A stretch of DNA of 7,836 bases from an uncultured Chlorobiales bacterium (GTDB taxonomy: Bacteria > Bacteroidota > Chlorobiia > Chlorobiales > Chlorobiaceae): NCBI GenBank assembly GCA_903901395.1, contig CAIUQW010000191.1, forward strand, positions 1 through 7,836, read 5' to 3'. A model generated the notes under the pieces. It ran no database searches and was not told the origin of the DNA. It saw only the letters and a list, made by a program, of their open reading frames with translations. Below are positions 5,374-7,836 of this stretch, one piece after another. A program made the translations under genes and the position numbers. Positions within the stretch are counted from its first letter, which is position 1. Each line of letters opens with the position of its first letter.

Positions 5374-7746
5374 ATGACTGAACAACATATTCCGCTCTCC
5401 GAACGTGAACTCGAACTGATGAATGCTTACTGGCGGGCGGCTAACTATCTTTCCGTCGGCCAGATCTATCTGATGGACAATCCGCTCCTGAAGGAGCCTC
5501 TCGCGAAAGAGCATATCAAGCCACGCCTGCTTGGCCACTGGGGCACAACTCCCGGCCTCAATTTCCTTTACGTGCATCTGAACCGCATCATCCGCAACCG
5601 CGATCTCGACATTGTCTATATCGCCGGGCCGGGGCATGGCGGGCCTGCGCTGGTGGCGAATGTGTGGCTGGAGAGGACGTACAGCGAGTATTATCCCGAC
5701 GTATCGTTCGACGAGGCGGGCATGAAGCGGCTCTTCCGGCAATTCTCGTTTCCGGGCGGCATTCCGAGCCACGTCGCGCCGGAAACGCCGGGGTCGATCC
5801 ACGAGGGTGGCGAACTCGGTTACTCCATCGCGCACGCTTACGGTGCAGTATTCGACAATCCCGATCTCATCACGGCTTGCGTCGTGGGCGACGGCGAGTC
5901 GGAAACCGGTCCGCTCGCGACGGCGTGGCACAGCAACAAGTTCCTGAATCCGAAGCGCGACGGAGCGGTGCTGCCGATCCTGCACCTGAACGGCTACAAG
6001 ATCGCCAACCCGACGGTGCTGTCGCGAATTTCGCATGACGAGCTTGAGAAGCTGATGATCGGCTACGGCTACAAACCGTATTTTGTCGAGGGGGACGATC
6101 CGGCGACGATGCATCAAGCGATGGCCGCCGCGATGGATCGCTGCTTCGACGAGATCGCCGAAATCCAGCGCCGGGCGCGGGTCGATGGCGTGAGCGAGCG
6201 TCCGAAGTGGCCGATGATCGTCTTCCGCTCGCCGAAGGGTTGGACGGGGCCGAAGGTGGTTGACGACAAGCCCGCTGAGGGGAACTGGCGTTCGCATCAG
6301 GTGCCCTTCAGCACGGTGCGCGACAACCCGGAGCACATGGCGCTGCTCGAATCATGGCTGAAAAGCTATCGCGCCGAGGAGCTGTTCTCGTCCGATGGCG
6401 TATTGCTGCCGGAGTTGCAAGCGCTCGCTCCACAGGGCAAGAAGCGCATGGGCGACATTCCGCACGCCAACGGCGGCCTGTTGCTCAAGGAGCTGCACAT
6501 GCCCGACTTCCGCGATTACGCCATCGACGTACCGAGGCCCGGCGTAGTCGAGGCCGAAACGCCCAAACCGATGGCCCGCTTCCTGCGCGACATCATGAAG
6601 CGCAACGAAAAAACGGCCAACTTCCGCGTTTTCGGGCCGGACGAAACCGCCTCGAACCGCCTCGGCGACCTGTTCGACGAAACCGACCGCGCCTGGATGG
6701 CCGAAACGCTGCCAAGCGACGATCATTTGTCACACGATGGCCGCGTGATGGAAATACTGTCAGAGCACACCTGCCAAGGCTGGCTCGAAGGCTACCTGCT
6801 GACGGGCCGCCACGGCTTCTTCTCCTGCTACGAGGCGTTCATTCACATCATCGACTCGATGTTCAACCAGCACGCCAAGTGGCTCAAGGTGACCGACAGC
6901 GAAATTCCCTGGCGGCGGCCCATCGCCTCGCTGAACTACTTTCTTACTTCGCACGTCTGGCGGCAGGATCACAACGGCTTTTCGCATCAGGATCCCGGCT
7001 TCATCGACCACGTGGTAAACAAGAAGGCTGAGGTGATCCGCGTCTATCTGCCGCCGGACGCAAATACGCTGCTTTCGGTGACGAATCACTGCCTGCGCTC
7101 GCGAAATTACATCAATGTGATTGTGGCGGGAAAGCAGCCCGAGTGGCAGTGGCTCGACATGGAGTCCGCCGTCCGCCACTGCACCAGCGGCATCGGCATC
7201 TGGGAGTGGGCCTCCAGCGACGCGGGTGGCGAGCCTGACGTGGTGATGGCCTGCGCGGGCGACGTGCCGACGCTCGAAACGCTGGCCGCCGTCAAGATTC
7301 TTCGCAAGCTCGCGCCGCAGCTGAAGATGCGGGTGGTCAACGTGGTCGATCTCATGACCCTACAACCGAAGGAGGAGCATCCTCACGGCCTCGCAGACCG
7401 CGATTTCGACGACCTATTCACCACCGACAAGCCGATCATCTTCGCCTACCACGGCTACCCGTGGCTGATACACCGGCTGACGTATCGCCGCACCAATCAC
7501 CAAAACCTGCACGTGCGCGGCTACAAGGAGGAAGGTACGACAACGACGCCATTCGACATGGTGGTGATGAACGACCTCGACCGCTTCCACCTCGTCGCCG
7601 ACGTAGTCAACCGCGTGGAAAGCCTGAGACCACAGGCGGCATACATCAAACAATACGTCCGCGACCGCCTGATTGAGCACAAGGAATACATCACCAAATA
7701 CGGCGAAGATATGCCGGAGGTGAGGGACTGGAAGTGGGAGGCTTGA
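5374..7746 (+). CDS. xfp: Xylulose-5-phosphate/fructose-6-phosphate phosphoketolase
   Basis: A thiamine-diphosphate enzyme splitting xylulose-5-phosphate (or fructose-6-phosphate) with inorganic phosphate into acetyl phosphate and glyceraldehyde-3-phosphate (or erythrose-4-phosphate); cytoplasmic. The 790-residue product is full length. It shows [11 protein letters not shown] at 54-64 (His55), GPGHGGPA at 85-92 (His88), the phosphoketolase signature EGGELGY at 144-150, the ThDP/Mg motif beginning GDGESETGP at 172-180 with its distal Asn at about 206, the pyrimidine-domain segment [12 protein letters not shown] at 478-489 (likely catalytic Glu487), and [10 protein letters not shown] at 533-542 (His538). 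The start fits the family pattern of about 20 residues before [16 protein letters not shown]. The ribosome binding site is weak (GGAA). The acetyl phosphate produced is the substrate of the upstream acetate kinase; no phosphotransacetylase gene is present in the window. Confidence 0.96.
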   Translation: MTEQHIPLSERELELMNAYWRAANYLSVGQIYLMDNPLLKEPLAKEHIKPRLLGHWGTTPGLNFLYVHLNRIIRNRDLDIVYIAGPGHGGPALVANVWLERTYSEYYPDVSFDEAGMKRLFRQFSFPGGIPSHVAPETPGSIHEGGELGYSIAHAYGAVFDNPDLITACVVGDGESETGPLATAWHSNKFLNPKRDGAVLPILHLNGYKIANPTVLSRISHDELEKLMIGYGYKPYFVEGDDPATMHQAMAAAMDRCFDEIAEIQRRARVDGVSERPKWPMIVFRSPKGWTGPKVVDDKPAEGNWRSHQVPFSTVRDNPEHMALLESWLKSYRAEELFSSDGVLLPELQALAPQGKKRMGDIPHANGGLLLKELHMPDFRDYAIDVPRPGVVEAETPKPMARFLRDIMKRNEKTANFRVFGPDETASNRLGDLFDETDRAWMAETLPSDDHLSHDGRVMEILSEHTCQGWLEGYLLTGRHGFFSCYEAFIHIIDSMFNQHAKWLKVTDSEIPWRRPIASLNYFLTSHVWRQDHNGFSHQDPGFIDHVVNKKAEVIRVYLPPDANTLLSVTNHCLRSRNYINVIVAGKQPEWQWLDMESAVRHCTSGIGIWEWASSDAGGEPDVVMACAGDVPTLETLAAVKILRKLAPQLKMRVVNVVDLMTLQPKEEHPHGLADRDFDDLFTTDKPIIFAYHGYPWLIHRLTYRRTNHQNLHVRGYKEEGTTTTPFDMVVMNDLDRFHLVADVVNRVESLRPQAAYIKQYVRDRLIEHKEYITKYGEDMPEVRDWKWEA

Positions 7747-7760
7747 TTTGAGGTGATATG

Positions 7761-7790
7761 AAAAGCGGCCTGTGACGGGCCGCTTTTTTT
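7761..7790 (+). terminator. Strong intrinsic terminator after xfp
   Basis: AAAAGCGGCC (7761-7770) pairs with GGCCGCTTTT (7778-7787) across a seven-base loop, followed by more T to make a run of seven. It lies 14 bp past the xfp stop codon and ends the unit. The remaining bases to the window edge show no identifiable feature. Confidence 0.95.
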
Positions 7791-7836
7791 ATGTCGGTGT
7801 GGACGTATTAATCCGACCATTAAAATTCTCAAAAAA

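Noticed and set aside
5338..6336. Minus-strand open frame of 332 codons opposite xfp
   Set aside because: Antisense shadow of a clear phosphoketolase gene; no domain recognised.

Overview
The window carries five well-supported full-length protein genes, a probable defence-type membrane protein, the first 27 codons of one more gene and one candidate micro-gene. Most of it is GC-rich, dense bacterial chromosome. A homocitrate synthase (nitrogenase cofactor pathway), a purine salvage enzyme and an acetate kinase/phosphoketolase pair together suggest a nitrogen-fixing anaerobe. The gene set and protein style fit a green sulfur bacterium such as Chlorobaculum/Chlorobium. That placement is inference from gene content, not proof.

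Left part, minus strand (1-2020): hpt is followed after a 232-bp gap by nifV. A start codon 16 bp beyond nifV opens a further reading frame that leaves the window; its product resembles the beginning of a GAF-type sensor or regulator. The hpt-nifV gap ends in an AT-rich stretch with a perfect 7-bp dyad, a candidate nifV operator, and a small GAAA-capped hairpin in the leader.

Middle, plus strand (2036-3771): a Fic-family AMP-transferase gene with its own sigma70-like promoter diverges from hpt. It is followed after 25 bp by an AT-rich gene for a two-helix membrane protein of the putative phage abortive-infection (AbiC-like) type. Its composition differs strongly from every neighbour, so it looks horizontally acquired. 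A terminator-like hairpin overlaps its stop codon. Beyond it, on the minus strand, lies a 23-codon open frame with a very good ribosome binding site.

Right part, plus strand (3888-7790): ackA (acetate kinase) and xfp (phosphoketolase) form the two-step route from xylulose-5-phosphate or fructose-6-phosphate through acetyl phosphate to acetate and ATP. A strong terminator separates them, so they appear to be separate transcription units. Both upstream regions carry the same element, GTTCC-N27-GGAACGTAAC, with identical spacing, which could be a shared control site. A second strong terminator closes xfp. The last 46 bases (7791-7836) are AT-rich and hold nothing I can identify. No tRNA, rRNA, CRISPR array or transposase was seen.
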